Source of the DNA: Pectobacterium brasiliense
Lineage (GTDB): Bacteria > Pseudomonadota > Gammaproteobacteria > Enterobacterales > Enterobacteriaceae
Direction: 5' to 3'
Length of the DNA stretch: 64,000 nucleotides
Assembly: GCF_013449685.1 (NCBI RefSeq)
Contig: NZ_JACDSF010000013.1
Span: forward strand, 156,738 to 220,737
Of the stretch, positions 36,003 through 48,518 are shown piece by piece. Every line of letters starts with the position of its first letter. The first letter of the stretch is position 1. The position numbers and the translations under genes were made by a program. The notes beneath the pieces are model-generated. The model was not told the origin of the DNA. It did no database searches and worked only from the letters and a program-made list of their open reading frames with translations.

Positions 36003-37571
36003 ATGTTTAGAACGGTTATTGGGACTGGTCGTTTACGCACCTGTGCGGTAGCTATTGCCCTTTCCGGGATCGTGCTTTCTGGGTGTGATAATAGTCAGAA
36101 ACCCGTGGCAGAAGCGGCTCCGCCAGATTTGCAGGTGAAAACGGCACCGTTTGGTTGGGCTGCGCAATATCATAATACGGATGGTAAATTTTATGCGACG
36201 ACGGGGGGCGAGGGTGCGCATGAAAATAGCATTTATGTCGTCACCAGCCGTCAGGAATTAAAAGACGCATTAAATAATATCCGCAGCCCCCGTTATATCG
36301 CCGGTGATGCCGATGCGGAATTGAAGGCAAAGTTAGAACCAAAAATTATCTACTGGCAAGGCACTATCCGTGGTGATGACTTAGGCAATGGACGCTATGC
36401 CAATGCTGAGGATTATAAAACCAAACCGAATAAAACAACGTTTGATTTTGATTTATACGTCAAAGCGTTCGATCAGAATTATATGGCGCAGTTGAAAGCG
36501 ACGGCGGATGCCGGTGGAAGCGACGCAGCGGCAGCCAGCACACAGCTTAATCTGTTGAAAAAGCAGAATGGTCAACGTTCGCAGTATGCCAACAACCAGA
36601 AGGCGCAGATTCAATTTCAGGTACCGCCAAATACCACGATTTTAGGCGTGGGTAGTGAAGCAAAACTGGTGGAAGGCTATTTATCCCTCAATACCCTGAG
36701 CAATACGTTCGGTAAAACGGATAACAGCAACATCATTATCCGTAATATTACGTTTCAGGCACCGCGTGACTTTGCCCCAGCCTGGGATGCGGGCGATGGC
36801 GATAAAGGTAACTGGAATGCGCGTTATGATTCCGTATCGATTAATGCCAGTAAAAATGTCTGGATCGACCACTGCACGTTTACGGACGGTGACTATCCAG
36901 ATCATTTAGAACCGGTGTTATTTGGCAAGCATATCCAACGCCACGACGGCTTGCTGGATATAGAAGATGGAGCCGACTACTTGACGATTTCCTACAACAT
37001 CTTCGCCCAACATGACAAAACGGTATTAATTGGCTCCGGCGATGGTGATAAAGGGGAATACCGAATCACTTTTGAAGGCAATTTATGGGACAACAGCGTG
37101 CAGCGTTCACCGCGTGTGCGCTTTGGTCAGGTGCATTTGCTGAATAACTACCATCGCGGGGCAACGGATACGAATTACCCCATTCTGTATGCCATTGGGA
37201 TGGGCTTCGATTCATCCATTCTTTCCGAAAGTAACGTGTTTAATTTCCAAGGCGGCGGGGCGGATGAAAAGCTGATTATCGGTGCCTACAAAGGAAGCAA
37301 ATTTAAAGACAACGGCTCCTGGTTCAATGGCAATCCGGCAAGCAATTTGAATCAAATCGCAGTAGACAAATGCAGCACATTGCAAGAAGCCGAGAAGGCC
37401 GCCGCTACAAATTCTGGGAAAGCCGTACCAGCATGGGCGCTGGAAACCTGCACCAATGAACTGGAATGGAGTCCGCCTTATGTGTATAGCGCAGGGAAAT
37501 CCATCGCCGCCGTTGAGAAATATGTTCTGGAAAATGCCGGCGCGGGGAAATTGGATATTTCTCTGCCGTAG
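36003..37571 (+). CDS. PL1-family pectate lyase lipoprotein
   Basis: This 522-residue polysaccharide lyase family 1 enzyme cleaves polygalacturonate by beta-elimination with calcium. Family signatures are visible: WIDHCTF…DYPDH near 289-302, LLDIEDGADYLTISYN near 317-332 and RSPRVRFGQVHLLNNYH near 369-385, which holds the catalytic Arg. The signal peptide ends in a lipobox (VLSGC, Cys28), so the enzyme should be lipid-anchored rather than freely secreted. It sits in the out locus directly before a GH28 enzyme. Insertions make it longer than secreted Pel enzymes (about 350-400 residues). Confidence 0.85.
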   Translation: MFRTVIGTGRLRTCAVAIALSGIVLSGCDNSQKPVAEAAPPDLQVKTAPFGWAAQYHNTDGKFYATTGGEGAHENSIYVVTSRQELKDALNNIRSPRYIAGDADAELKAKLEPKIIYWQGTIRGDDLGNGRYANAEDYKTKPNKTTFDFDLYVKAFDQNYMAQLKATADAGGSDAAAASTQLNLLKKQNGQRSQYANNQKAQIQFQVPPNTTILGVGSEAKLVEGYLSLNTLSNTFGKTDNSNIIIRNITFQAPRDFAPAWDAGDGDKGNWNARYDSVSINASKNVWIDHCTFTDGDYPDHLEPVLFGKHIQRHDGLLDIEDGADYLTISYNIFAQHDKTVLIGSGDGDKGEYRITFEGNLWDNSVQRSPRVRFGQVHLLNNYHRGATDTNYPILYAIGMGFDSSILSESNVFNFQGGGADEKLIIGAYKGSKFKDNGSWFNGNPASNLNQIAVDKCSTLQEAEKAAATNSGKAVPAWALETCTNELEWSPPYVYSAGKSIAAVEKYVLENAGAGKLDISLP

Positions 37572-37621
37572 AACGTCTGTTCCAACTCATTATTTTTATC
37601 TGTAAACCCTCTGCCGATAGG

Positions 37622-37658
37622 TTTCGCTCTGTGGCAACGATCCTGCCGCAGGGCGAAA
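37622..37658 (+). terminator. Intercistronic hairpin between lyase and GH28 genes
   Basis: 15-nt arms (TTTCGCTCTGTGGCA / TGCCGCAGGGCGAAA, 13 paired) with a 7-nt loop and no T tract. It may terminate partially or stabilise the lyase mRNA. Confidence 0.5.
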
Positions 37659-37697
37659 TACATCGGGAAAAATAATAGTAAAAATACAGGAAATGCT

Positions 37698-39677
37698 ATG
37701 ACTGACTTTTTACCTCGTACCCGTCTTACGCTCTGCGCGACATTAGTCCTGAGCGGCCTGATTGCCGGATGCAGCGATAGCGACTCAACGCCGGATGTCG
37801 GTGTTGATCGTTCCGCCGCGCCACAAAATCTTAAAGTGCCGACGTTGGCTTATGATGACAGCAGCGTGGTACTAGCCTGGGAAAAACCGACCAAACCTGC
37901 CGCTGGCATTAAGGATTACCGCGTCTACATGAATGGAACCTTACTGGGCGGAACCATTGATAACCAGAACACCCATTCGCCGGCCAAGCCATATATCGAT
38001 AACTTCTACAATTCAATCGATACCGATAACTGGCATGTCCGCGTCAGCTTCCATAATTTCAAGGTGGCTAATCTGTCATCGGAAACGGAATACCGCTTCA
38101 CGGTGCGTGCGCTTTATGACGACGGCAAAGAATCCGTTGATAGTGAAACCGTCGTGCAGAAAACGACGGCGACGCCAGCTTCACTGAATGTGACCAACTA
38201 TGGTGCGAAAGGGGATGGCGTAACCAACGACACGGTGGCGATTCAGAAGGCGATTGATGACTGTACGCCAACTGCGTATCCGAAAGGGTGTAAAGTCGTG
38301 GTTGACGGTGGAACGTTTAAAACGGGGGCGCTGTTCCTGCATAGCGATATGACGTTTGAAGTCGCGAAAGGCGCTACGTTGCTCGGGTCAGCAAATGGCG
38401 ACGATTACCCACTTGCCCATGGCTACTATCTCTACCCTTACAGTTCACCTAAGTTGCCGAAGCGCCCACCTTCGCTGATTAACGTACTGGAAGCGGACGA
38501 TCAGGGCAGCAGCCATGCAGGCACCTTTAAAAATATTCGTATCGTCGGGCAGGGCACGATTGATGGCAACGGCTGGACGCGTGGCATTAAAGCCAGCGAT
38601 ACAAACATTACTGAAATTGATGAGTTAAAGAACGAGTTACCGCTCTATCGTGCAAGTAAAGCGGCCAATGTTGGCAGTGACGGTATTCTGGCAAAAGACC
38701 AAACGGCAAAAGCCGTTGCTGAAGGAATGCTACTGGATGAGGCGTACAAAAACCGACGCTCCAGCCTGATGACGTTGCGCGGCGTGAGCAACATGTACCT
38801 GGAAGGGTTGACGATTCTGAATCCGGCTTTCCACGGTGTGATGGTGCTTGAATCCGAAAATGTGGCAATGAATGCGCTGGTACACACGACGTATGATGCC
38901 AATAATGCGGATGGCATTGAATTCGGCAATAGCCAGAACGTCATGGTATTTAATAACTTTTTTGATACGGGTGATGACAGCGTAAACTTTGCTGCGGGAT
39001 ACGGTGCCGAAGTGGTGACACTGGGGCAAAAAGCGCAGAGCGGTGCCTGGATCTTCAATAACTACTTCCGCCGTGGGCATGGTGCGGTGGTCACGGGTAG
39101 CCATACTGGTGCCTGGATTGAAAAAATTGTTGCTGAAGACAACGTAATGAATAAGACGGATGTTGGCCTGCGCATGAAGAGTCGACCCTATTATGGTGGC
39201 GGCGCGCGTGACGTGGTATTCCGTAATAACGCGATGCGTGATATTGTCAACGAGCCGTTTGTGTTCACGATTAAATATAAAGCGGACGTGAACGATACCC
39301 AGCCTGCCGCTGAGCCTGCACAGTTCCGTGATGTGACCGTTTCCAACGTCACGGTTGATGGTACAGCGAAGAAAAACAGCATCATGGTCGATGGGATGAC
39401 TGTGGCTGAAATGGCTGATGCGTATAAGTTCTCTTTTGGACGTGATGCCTATCACCAAGGCTTGCATTTTGAGAATGTAAAATTCAAAAATGTAAAAGCG
39501 ACGGACATTACGTTCCTGAAGAACAGTGAATTTAAAAATGTCATTTTTGAGAATGTACCGGGAGCCTGGAATTTCGGACATATTGACAATATCAGGCTCG
39601 AAGACCGTGTAAATAATGATGCCGCGCTGACGACCAGCGGTGATGAAACCATCACCCGGGAAGCCGCAACGGAATAA
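37698..39677 (+). CDS. pehX: GH28 exo-polygalacturonase lipoprotein (PehX-like)
   Basis: This 659-residue protein has a lipoprotein signal (LIAGC, Cys25), an N-terminal fibronectin type III domain (about 40-155) and a right-handed beta-helix GH28 domain. Catalytic motifs are visible: NADGIEFGNS (near 403), TGDDS (near 429), GSHTG (near 467) and GLRMKSRP (near 491). PehX enzymes release digalacturonate from the non-reducing end of pectate. Length and FnIII domain match the PehX family. The lipobox suggests surface or periplasmic anchoring. It lies 50 nt before outC. Confidence 0.85.
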   Translation: MTDFLPRTRLTLCATLVLSGLIAGCSDSDSTPDVGVDRSAAPQNLKVPTLAYDDSSVVLAWEKPTKPAAGIKDYRVYMNGTLLGGTIDNQNTHSPAKPYIDNFYNSIDTDNWHVRVSFHNFKVANLSSETEYRFTVRALYDDGKESVDSETVVQKTTATPASLNVTNYGAKGDGVTNDTVAIQKAIDDCTPTAYPKGCKVVVDGGTFKTGALFLHSDMTFEVAKGATLLGSANGDDYPLAHGYYLYPYSSPKLPKRPPSLINVLEADDQGSSHAGTFKNIRIVGQGTIDGNGWTRGIKASDTNITEIDELKNELPLYRASKAANVGSDGILAKDQTAKAVAEGMLLDEAYKNRRSSLMTLRGVSNMYLEGLTILNPAFHGVMVLESENVAMNALVHTTYDANNADGIEFGNSQNVMVFNNFFDTGDDSVNFAAGYGAEVVTLGQKAQSGAWIFNNYFRRGHGAVVTGSHTGAWIEKIVAEDNVMNKTDVGLRMKSRPYYGGGARDVVFRNNAMRDIVNEPFVFTIKYKADVNDTQPAAEPAQFRDVTVSNVTVDGTAKKNSIMVDGMTVAEMADAYKFSFGRDAYHQGLHFENVKFKNVKATDITFLKNSEFKNVIFENVPGAWNFGHIDNIRLEDRVNNDAALTTSGDETITREAATE

Positions 39678-39685
39678 GGCATTTT

Positions 39686-39707
39686 CCCCACGCCAATCGG
39701 CGTGGGG
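39686..39707 (+). terminator. Hairpin between pehX and outC
   Basis: Perfect 9-bp stem CCCCACGCC / GGCGTGGGG with a 4-nt loop, 8 nt after the pehX stop and 20 nt before outC. Only AGTATTAT follows, so termination may be partial and pehX-outC readthrough is possible. Confidence 0.6.
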
Positions 39708-39727
39708 AGTATTATGGATGATTACCT

Positions 39728-40591
39728 ATGGCACGATTGCAAGCTTTCAAAGATCCGTCTTTTCATTCGTTGGTTGCCACTTTTCGGTCACTGCCAGCTC
39801 CACTGATCCGACGTATCGCGTTGGGGCTGATTTTGCTGCTGATTTGTCAGCAGTTGGCCGTATTGACCTGGCGCTTTATCCTACCTGAAGACTCACGCAT
39901 TGCTGGCGTGTCGGTCGCGCCTGCCCAGGCGAAAGAAAAACCCGCTACGCCGGGTGATTTTACCTTATTCGGCCATGCCCCCGATGCCGATGCGTCTGCG
40001 GTTAACAACGCCGCATTATCCGGCGATATTCCGCTAACCTCGTTAAATATCAGCCTGACTGGGGTGTTGGCGAGTGGAGACGCCAAGCGTTCGATTGCCA
40101 TTATCGCTAAAGATAGTCAGCAATACAGTCGCAACGTCGGCGATGCCATTCCGGGCTATGAAGCCAAAATTGTGACTATCTCTGCCGATCGTGTCGTGCT
40201 CCAGTATCAGGGGCGTTACGAGGCGCTGCATTTGTATCAGGAAGAAGCAGCAACTGACGCACCGTCGTCGTCTGGCGCATTTAGTCAGGTGAAAGACGAG
40301 ATACAAAAAGATCCCTTCTCGGCGCAGGACTACCTGACCATTTCTCCCGTCACGGAAGAAGAAGTACTGAAAGGATATCAGCTAAACCCCGGCAAAAATC
40401 CCGATCTTTTCTACCGAGCAGGCTTGCAGGATAACGATCTCGCCGTGTCATTAAACGGCATGGATTTACGCGATGCGGATCAGGCACAGCAGGCGATGGC
40501 GCAGCTAGCCGGGATGAGCAAATTTAATTTGACCGTCGAACGTGATGGTCAACAGCAGGATATATATCTGGCACTGGATGGAGACCACTAA
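39728..40591 (+). CDS. outC: OutC, T2SS inner-membrane/periplasm connector
   Basis: This 287-residue protein has a cytoplasmic N-terminus, one transmembrane helix (about 30-50), the GspC homology region (about 70-170) that contacts the secretin, and a C-terminal PDZ domain (about 195-287) involved in substrate choice. It is first in the outC-O operon. The ATG has a modest ribosome site and lies after the pehX hairpin. Confidence 0.93.
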   Translation: MARLQAFKDPSFHSLVATFRSLPAPLIRRIALGLILLLICQQLAVLTWRFILPEDSRIAGVSVAPAQAKEKPATPGDFTLFGHAPDADASAVNNAALSGDIPLTSLNISLTGVLASGDAKRSIAIIAKDSQQYSRNVGDAIPGYEAKIVTISADRVVLQYQGRYEALHLYQEEAATDAPSSSGAFSQVKDEIQKDPFSAQDYLTISPVTEEEVLKGYQLNPGKNPDLFYRAGLQDNDLAVSLNGMDLRDADQAQQAMAQLAGMSKFNLTVERDGQQQDIYLALDGDH

Positions 40592-40592
40592 T

Positions 40593-42632
40593 TTGTTTAG
40601 CAAGGGACAGGGATTTTTTAAGCGTCAGGTTTTTTCGAAGAATAAAAACCAGTGGCTTGGTCATTTACGCCGCAAGGGCATGTTATTGCTCAGCGGGAGC
40701 GTTTTGCTGATGGCGTCATCATTGGCGTGGAGCGCCGAATTCTCCGCCAGTTTTAAAGGCACGGATATTCAGGAGTTTATTAATACCGTCAGTAAGAATC
40801 TGAATAAGACGGTCATTATCGATCCGTCGGTCAGTGGAACAATTACCGTACGCAGCTATGACATGATGAATGAAGAACAGTATTACCAGTTCTTCCTGAG
40901 CGTGCTGGATGTCTATGGATTCACCGTGATTCCGATGGATAACAACGTCCTGAAAATTATTCGCTCGAAGGATGCGAAATCGACGTCTATGCCGCTGGCC
41001 ACTGATGAACGGCCGGGCATTGGCGATGAAGTGGTGACGCGCGTCGTGCCCGTCAGCAACGTTGCCGCCCGTGATTTGGCACCGCTGCTGCGCCAGTTGA
41101 ATGACAACGCTGGTGCCGGGAGTGTGGTGCATTACGAACCGTCGAACGTGCTGCTGATGACCGGCCGCGCGGGGGTGATCCAACGGCTGATGACGATTGT
41201 CGAACGAGTTGATCAGACGGGCGATCGGAATGTGACCAGCATACCGCTGTCTTACGCTTCCTCAACGGAAGTGGTGAAGATGGTGAATGAGCTGAACAAG
41301 ATGGATGAAAAATCCGCCTTGCCCGGCATGTTGACTGCCAACGTGGTGGCGGACGAGCGAACCAACTCGGTGCTGGTGCGCGGCGAGCCGAATTCACGCC
41401 AGCGCGTGATTGATATGGTCAAGCAGCTCGATCGCCAGCAGGCGGTACAGGGCAACACCAAAGTTATCTATCTCAAATACGCCAAGGCTGCCGATCTGGT
41501 CGAAGTGCTCACCGGTGTCGGCGACAGTATCCAAACCGATCAGCAAAATGCGTTGCCCGCGCTGCGTAAAGACATTTCGATTAAGGCACACGAGCAAACC
41601 AACTCCCTGATTGTGAATGCCGCACCGGATATCATGCGCGATCTGGAACAGGTGATTGCACAGTTGGATATCCGCCGTCCGCAGGTCTTGGTTGAAGCGA
41701 TTATCGCGGAAATACAAGATGGTGATGGGATGAACCTGGGCGTGCAGTGGGCCAATAGAAATGCTGGCGTAACGCAATTCACGAATACGGGATTACCAAT
41801 CACGACCATGGTGGCAGGGGCGGACCAGTTTCGACGTGATGGGACGGTTAGCGCAGCAGCGACAACAGCACTTGGCGGTTTCAACGGGATTGCTGCCGGT
41901 TTCTATCAGGGCAACTGGAGCATGCTGCTGACCGCGTTGTCCAGCAACAGCAAGAACGATATTCTGGCAACGCCCAGTATTGTGACGCTGGACAATATGG
42001 AAGCGACGTTTAACGTCGGTCAGGAAGTGCCCGTATTGGCGGGTTCGCAGACGACATCCGGCGACAACGTTTTCCAAACGGTGGAACGTAAAACGGTTGG
42101 TATCAAACTGAAAGTGAAGCCCCAAATTAACGAAGGTGACTCTGTTCTGCTGGAAATCGAACAGGAAGTCTCCAGCGTGGCAGATTCTGCCTCCAGCAGC
42201 AGCTCCAACCTAGGGGCAACATTCAATACGCGTACCGTTAATAACGCGGTGCTGGTCAGCAGCGGCGAAACCGTGGTGGTGGGTGGCTTGCTGGATAAAA
42301 GTACCAATGAGTCTGCAAGTAAAGTGCCCCTGTTGGGCGATATTCCCGTGCTGGGGTATTTGTTCCGTTCCAACAGCACAGAAACGAAAAAGCGTAACCT
42401 GATGCTGTTTATCCGTCCTTCCATTATTCGCGATCGCAGCCAATACCAGAGCGCCTCCGCCAGTAAGTATCACTCGTTCAGTGCTGAAGAAAATAAACAG
42501 CGAAACGTGACTAATGGTGAGGGAGGGCTTCTGGATAACGATTTGCTGCGTCTGCCGGAAGGTGGGAATGCTTATACGTTCCGTCAGGTTCAGTCCTCGA
42601 TTGTGGCGTTCTATCCGGCGGGCGGGAAATGA
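40593..42632 (+). CDS. outD: OutD secretin
   Basis: Outer-membrane secretin of about 679 residues forming the T2SS exit pore. N0-N3 domains (from about residue 50) are followed by the secretin core, with [14 protein letters not shown]…[17 protein letters not shown] near 485-520 and [16 protein letters not shown] near 580, and a C-terminal S-domain that binds pilotin OutS. TTG 40593 is preferred because GGAG lies 9 nt before it and it follows the outC stop directly; ATG 40578 within outC is the alternative. A cleavable signal ends near AWSA. Confidence 0.92.
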   Translation: MFSKGQGFFKRQVFSKNKNQWLGHLRRKGMLLLSGSVLLMASSLAWSAEFSASFKGTDIQEFINTVSKNLNKTVIIDPSVSGTITVRSYDMMNEEQYYQFFLSVLDVYGFTVIPMDNNVLKIIRSKDAKSTSMPLATDERPGIGDEVVTRVVPVSNVAARDLAPLLRQLNDNAGAGSVVHYEPSNVLLMTGRAGVIQRLMTIVERVDQTGDRNVTSIPLSYASSTEVVKMVNELNKMDEKSALPGMLTANVVADERTNSVLVRGEPNSRQRVIDMVKQLDRQQAVQGNTKVIYLKYAKAADLVEVLTGVGDSIQTDQQNALPALRKDISIKAHEQTNSLIVNAAPDIMRDLEQVIAQLDIRRPQVLVEAIIAEIQDGDGMNLGVQWANRNAGVTQFTNTGLPITTMVAGADQFRRDGTVSAAATTALGGFNGIAAGFYQGNWSMLLTALSSNSKNDILATPSIVTLDNMEATFNVGQEVPVLAGSQTTSGDNVFQTVERKTVGIKLKVKPQINEGDSVLLEIEQEVSSVADSASSSSSNLGATFNTRTVNNAVLVSSGETVVVGGLLDKSTNESASKVPLLGDIPVLGYLFRSNSTETKKRNLMLFIRPSIIRDRSQYQSASASKYHSFSAEENKQRNVTNGEGGLLDNDLLRLPEGGNAYTFRQVQSSIVAFYPAGGK

Positions 42633-44125
42633 GTGACGTTGCCTCCCAGATTATAGAATTACGCCCCATACTGCCTTTTGCCTATGCCCGATCGCAGCAA
42701 ATTCTGCTGTTGCAGAGGGAAAATGACGCGAGCCTGCAGACGATTTGCGTCGCGCAAACGCCGCCAGCCGCTTTGCTGGAAGCGCGTCGGATTGCGGGCT
42801 GTTCGCTCAAGATTGAGCGCGTTACGGATGAAGAATTTGAGCGGCAATTAGTCATTAGCTATCAGCGCGACTCGGAAGAAGCGCGCCGTATGATGGAGGA
42901 CATCGGTAATGAGATGGACTTCTATACGCTGGTGGAAGAACTGCCAGACAGCGACGATCTGCTTGATGCCGACGACGACGCGCCGATTATCCGCCTCATC
43001 AACGCCATGTTGACCGAAGCGATTAAGAATAAAGCGTCGGATATTCATATCGAAACGTATGAGCGCTATTTGCTGATCCGCTTCCGCGTTGACGGCGTAC
43101 TGCGTGAGATTTTGCGTCCACAGCGTAAGCTGGCGTCGCTGCTGGTGTCGCGTATCAAGGTCATGGCAAAGCTGGATATTGCGGAAAAGCGTATTCCGCA
43201 GGATGGACGTATGGCGCTGCGAGTTGGGGGACGAGCGATTGACGTTCGTGTCTCCACGCTGCCGTCGAACTACGGTGAGCGCGTCGTGCTGCGCTTGCTG
43301 GATAAAAACAGCGTTAAGCTCGATCTTGAACTGTTGGGCATGTCGGAGCGTAATCGACAATTGCTGGACAGCCTGATCCACCGTCCCCATGGGATTATTC
43401 TGGTCACAGGCCCGACAGGATCGGGGAAAAGTACCACGCTTTACGCCGCACTCAGCCGCCTGAATGCGTCAGAACGTAACATCATGACGGTGGAAGATCC
43501 CATCGAGTATGAACTGGAAGGCATCGGGCAAACGCAGGTCAATACCAAGGTCGATATGACGTTTGCCCGCGGGCTGCGTGCCATTCTGCGTCAGGATCCG
43601 GACGTCGTGCTGGTGGGGGAAATTCGTGATGGTGAAACGGCGCAGATTGCCGTGCAGGCCTCGCTGACCGGCCACCTTGTGTTATCCACACTGCATACCA
43701 ATAGTGCGCTGGGCGCGCTGTCTCGTTTGCAGGATATGGGCGTCGAACCATTCCTGCTGTCAACCTCTCTGCTGGGCGTACTCGCGCAGCGTCTGGTCAG
43801 GACGCTGTGTTCTGACTGTAGTCAACCGCAGCCGGTCGATCCGGTTCAGGCTGAACAGATGGGGATCGCGCCCGGTACGCTGCTGCATAATCCCGTTGGC
43901 TGTCCGCAGTGTAGCTTTACCGGTTACCGGGGACGTATCGGTATTCATGAACTGGTGCTGATTAATGACGACGTCCGTGCCGCGATCCACCGCAGTGACG
44001 GTGAAATGGCGATTGCGCAGATTCTGGGGGGGAGTCGCACCACTATCCGTCAGGACGGGTTGGATAAGGTATTGGCGGGGCTCACGACCTGGGAAGAAGT
44101 GATCCGCGTAACCAAAGAGGAATGA
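42629..44125 (+). CDS. outE: OutE secretion ATPase
   Basis: This 498-residue cytoplasmic AAA-type ATPase powers pseudopilus assembly. Walker A ([10 protein letters not shown]) is near residue 260, Asp boxes and Walker B ([12 protein letters not shown]) near 325, and a four-Cys zinc element (CSDC…CPQC) near 395-430. It overlaps outD by ATGA. Length and domains are normal for GspE. Confidence 0.96.
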   Translation: MSDVASQIIELRPILPFAYARSQQILLLQRENDASLQTICVAQTPPAALLEARRIAGCSLKIERVTDEEFERQLVISYQRDSEEARRMMEDIGNEMDFYTLVEELPDSDDLLDADDDAPIIRLINAMLTEAIKNKASDIHIETYERYLLIRFRVDGVLREILRPQRKLASLLVSRIKVMAKLDIAEKRIPQDGRMALRVGGRAIDVRVSTLPSNYGERVVLRLLDKNSVKLDLELLGMSERNRQLLDSLIHRPHGIILVTGPTGSGKSTTLYAALSRLNASERNIMTVEDPIEYELEGIGQTQVNTKVDMTFARGLRAILRQDPDVVLVGEIRDGETAQIAVQASLTGHLVLSTLHTNSALGALSRLQDMGVEPFLLSTSLLGVLAQRLVRTLCSDCSQPQPVDPVQAEQMGIAPGTLLHNPVGCPQCSFTGYRGRIGIHELVLINDDVRAAIHRSDGEMAIAQILGGSRTTIRQDGLDKVLAGLTTWEEVIRVTKEE

Positions 44126-44126
44126 T

Positions 44127-45353
44127 ATGGCACAGTACCACTATCAGGCGCTGGATGCGCAGGGGAAAAAATGCCGTGGCGCTCAGGAGGCCGACTCTGC
44201 CAGACAGGCGCGCCAGCTATTGCGGGAGCGCGGGCTGGTGCCGCTGTCGGTTGATGAAAACCGAGGCGACCAGCAGAAATCCGGTTCTACAGGATTCTCC
44301 CTCCGTCGCAAAATTCGGATCAGCACTTCAGATTTGGCGCTGCTGACTCGTCAGTTGGCCACACTGGTGGCCGCGTCGTTGCCGCTGGAAGAAGCGCTGG
44401 ATGCGGTGGCGAAACAGAGTGAAAAGCCACAGCTGAGCCAGTTGATGGCGGCGGTGCGTAGTAAGGTCATGGAGGGGCACTCGCTGGCCGATGCGATGAA
44501 ATGCTTCCCCAGCAGCTTCGAACGGCTGTATTGCGCGATGGTCGCCGCAGGCGAGACGTCCGGTCACCTTGATGCTGTGTTGAACCGATTAGCGGACTAC
44601 ACCGAACAGCGCCAGCAGATGCGCAGCCGCATCCAGCAGGCAATGATTTATCCGTGTGTGTTAACCGTGGTCGCGATTGCCGTGGTCAGCATTTTGCTGT
44701 CCGTCGTGGTGCCGAAAGTCGTCGAGCAATTTATTCATATGAAGCAGGCGCTGCCGCTTTCAACCCGCGTATTGATGGGGATGAGCGATGCCGTGCGTAC
44801 GTTTGGGCCGTGGATGTTGCTGGCATTGCTGGCTGGGTTTATGGCGTTCCGCGTGATGCTGCGGCAGGAAAAGCGGCGCATCAGTTTTCATCGCCGTCTG
44901 CTGCATTTACCGCTGATCGGCCGCATAGCGCGTGGCTTAAATACAGCACGCTACGCGCGGACGCTCAGTATTCTTAACGCCAGTGCGGTGCCGCTGTTAC
45001 AGGCGATGCGCATTAGCGGCGATGTCATGAGTAATGACTATGCCCGCCATCGGCTCTCGCTGGCGACGGATGCGGTACGAGAGGGCGTCAGCCTGCACAA
45101 AGCGCTGGAACAGACGGCACTTTTCCCCCCAATGATGCGCCATATGATCGCCAGCGGTGAACGCAGCGGCGAGCTGGACAGCATGCTGGAGCGGGCGGCG
45201 GATAATCAGGATCGGGAATTCAGTTCGCAGATGACGCTGGCGCTGGGGCTATTTGAGCCTCTGCTGGTGGTCAGCATGGCGGCGGTGGTGTTGTTTATCG
45301 TACTCGCGATTTTACAACCGATTCTGCAACTGAATACGTTAATGAGTTCGTAA
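44127..45353 (+). CDS. outF: OutF inner-membrane platform protein
   Basis: This 408-residue polytopic protein has two repeated cytoplasmic GspF domains (about 70-195 and 275-395) and three transmembrane helices. It links the ATPase to the pseudopilus. The ATG follows the outE stop by one base. Confidence 0.95.
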   Translation: MAQYHYQALDAQGKKCRGAQEADSARQARQLLRERGLVPLSVDENRGDQQKSGSTGFSLRRKIRISTSDLALLTRQLATLVAASLPLEEALDAVAKQSEKPQLSQLMAAVRSKVMEGHSLADAMKCFPSSFERLYCAMVAAGETSGHLDAVLNRLADYTEQRQQMRSRIQQAMIYPCVLTVVAIAVVSILLSVVVPKVVEQFIHMKQALPLSTRVLMGMSDAVRTFGPWMLLALLAGFMAFRVMLRQEKRRISFHRRLLHLPLIGRIARGLNTARYARTLSILNASAVPLLQAMRISGDVMSNDYARHRLSLATDAVREGVSLHKALEQTALFPPMMRHMIASGERSGELDSMLERAADNQDREFSSQMTLALGLFEPLLVVSMAAVVLFIVLAILQPILQLNTLMSS

Positions 45354-45385
45354 GAGAACCAACAATTGAACGAGGAAAAGTAAGG

Positions 45386-45856
45386 ATGCAACAGTCTCAG
45401 CGTGGTTGTGGACAAAATAGTTATGGTCAGAGCGGTAATCGTCAGCGTGGTTTTACCCTGTTGGAAATTATGGTGGTCATCGTCATTCTCGGCGTACTGG
45501 CGAGTCTGGTGGTGCCCAATCTGATGGGGAATAAGGAAAAGGCGGATCGGCAAAAAGCCGTCAGCGATATTGTCTCTCTGGAAAGCGCACTCGACATGTA
45601 CAAGCTGGATAACAACCGCTATCCGTCCACAGAGCAGGGGCTGAAGGCGCTGGTAACGAAGCCGACGGTACAGCCGGAACCGCGTAACTACCCAGCCGAT
45701 GGCTATATTCGCCGCCTGCCACAGGATCCGTGGGGCACGGACTATCAACTGCTGAACCCTGGCCAGCACGGCAAGCTCGATATCTTCTCTCTGGGGCCAG
45801 ACGGTATGCCGGGAACGGAAGATGACATCGGCAACTGGAATCTTGATAAGAAATAA
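45386..45856 (+). CDS. outG: OutG major pseudopilin
   Basis: This 156-residue major pseudopilin has prepilin leader ending RQRG before FTLLEIMVVIVILGVLA (Phe23 new N-terminus, Glu27 conserved) and a calcium-binding C-terminal DPWGTDY…GTEDDIGNW. It is cleaved and methylated by OutO. GAGGAAAAG precedes the ATG. Confidence 0.96.
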   Translation: MQQSQRGCGQNSYGQSGNRQRGFTLLEIMVVIVILGVLASLVVPNLMGNKEKADRQKAVSDIVSLESALDMYKLDNNRYPSTEQGLKALVTKPTVQPEPRNYPADGYIRRLPQDPWGTDYQLLNPGQHGKLDIFSLGPDGMPGTEDDIGNWNLDKK

Positions 45857-45956
45857 AGGCATGCGGTGCTCTGCCTGTCTTTATTGATGACGGCTGTGGA
45901 TGACTGTTGTGGGTAGTTGCTATCAATGGCAGCGGGAAAAGGACGGCAAAAGCGCA

Positions 45957-46519
45957 ATGAAGCGGTCAACGAGGAAGCAGCAGGGGTTCACCCTGCTGGA
46001 AATGATGCTGGTCGTGTTACTGGCTGGCATCGCGGCTAGCATGGTGGTCATGGCGTTTCCTCCCGAGCGCAAGAATGACAGCGCCTGGCAGTTGGCTCGT
46101 TTTCAGGCGCAGTTAGAATTTGCCGCTGAAAGCAGTCAGGTTAATGAATACATGCTGGGTGTGCGTATCTATCCCGATCGCTGGCAGTTTTATCAACTCC
46201 AGCGACCCGCTGCCTCAGAAGGGATACCGATCCCGAGCGGCGATCGCTGGCAGGGCTACAAGTGGCAGCCGTGGCAACCGCATCGGGTGAGTGCATCGGC
46301 GACGCTGCCCGAGGCATTACGGCTTGAGCTACTGCAAGCCGACGGGAAAAAAGTGGATAAAACGCAGAGTGGTGACGACCCCGATATCCTGATTTTGCCC
46401 GGTGGCGAAATTACGCCTTTCCGTCTGCTCGTTAAATCTGAAAACAAAGCGCTCTCGAATTGGCTCCAGGTGGATAACACCGGACGATTTGTGACGTCGA
46501 TGAGTCAGGGTAAGAAACG

Positions 46520-46523
<4 letters not shown>
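45957..46523 (+). CDS. outH: OutH minor pseudopilin
   Basis: This 188-residue minor pseudopilin has prepilin motif KQQG before FTLLEMMLVVLLAGIAA. The start at 45957 gives a normal 10-residue leader; the frame is open to 45900 but would give an overlong one. It sits between the outG and outI pseudopilin genes and overlaps outI by ATGA. Confidence 0.9.

Positions 46524-48514
<1,991 letters not shown>

Positions 48515-48518
<4 letters not shown>

Noticed and set aside
38730..39581. Long minus-strand open frame inside pehX
   Set aside because: It is antisense to an intact GH28 gene with catalytic motifs and lacks a ribosome site; it reflects codon bias.
42848..43390. Minus-strand open frame inside outE
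   Set aside because: It is antisense to conserved ATPase sequence and has no start signals or protein-like composition.
45206..45862. 218-residue minus-strand open frame across outF/outG
   Set aside because: It spans the junction of two well-supported secretion genes on the other strand and encodes no recognisable domain.
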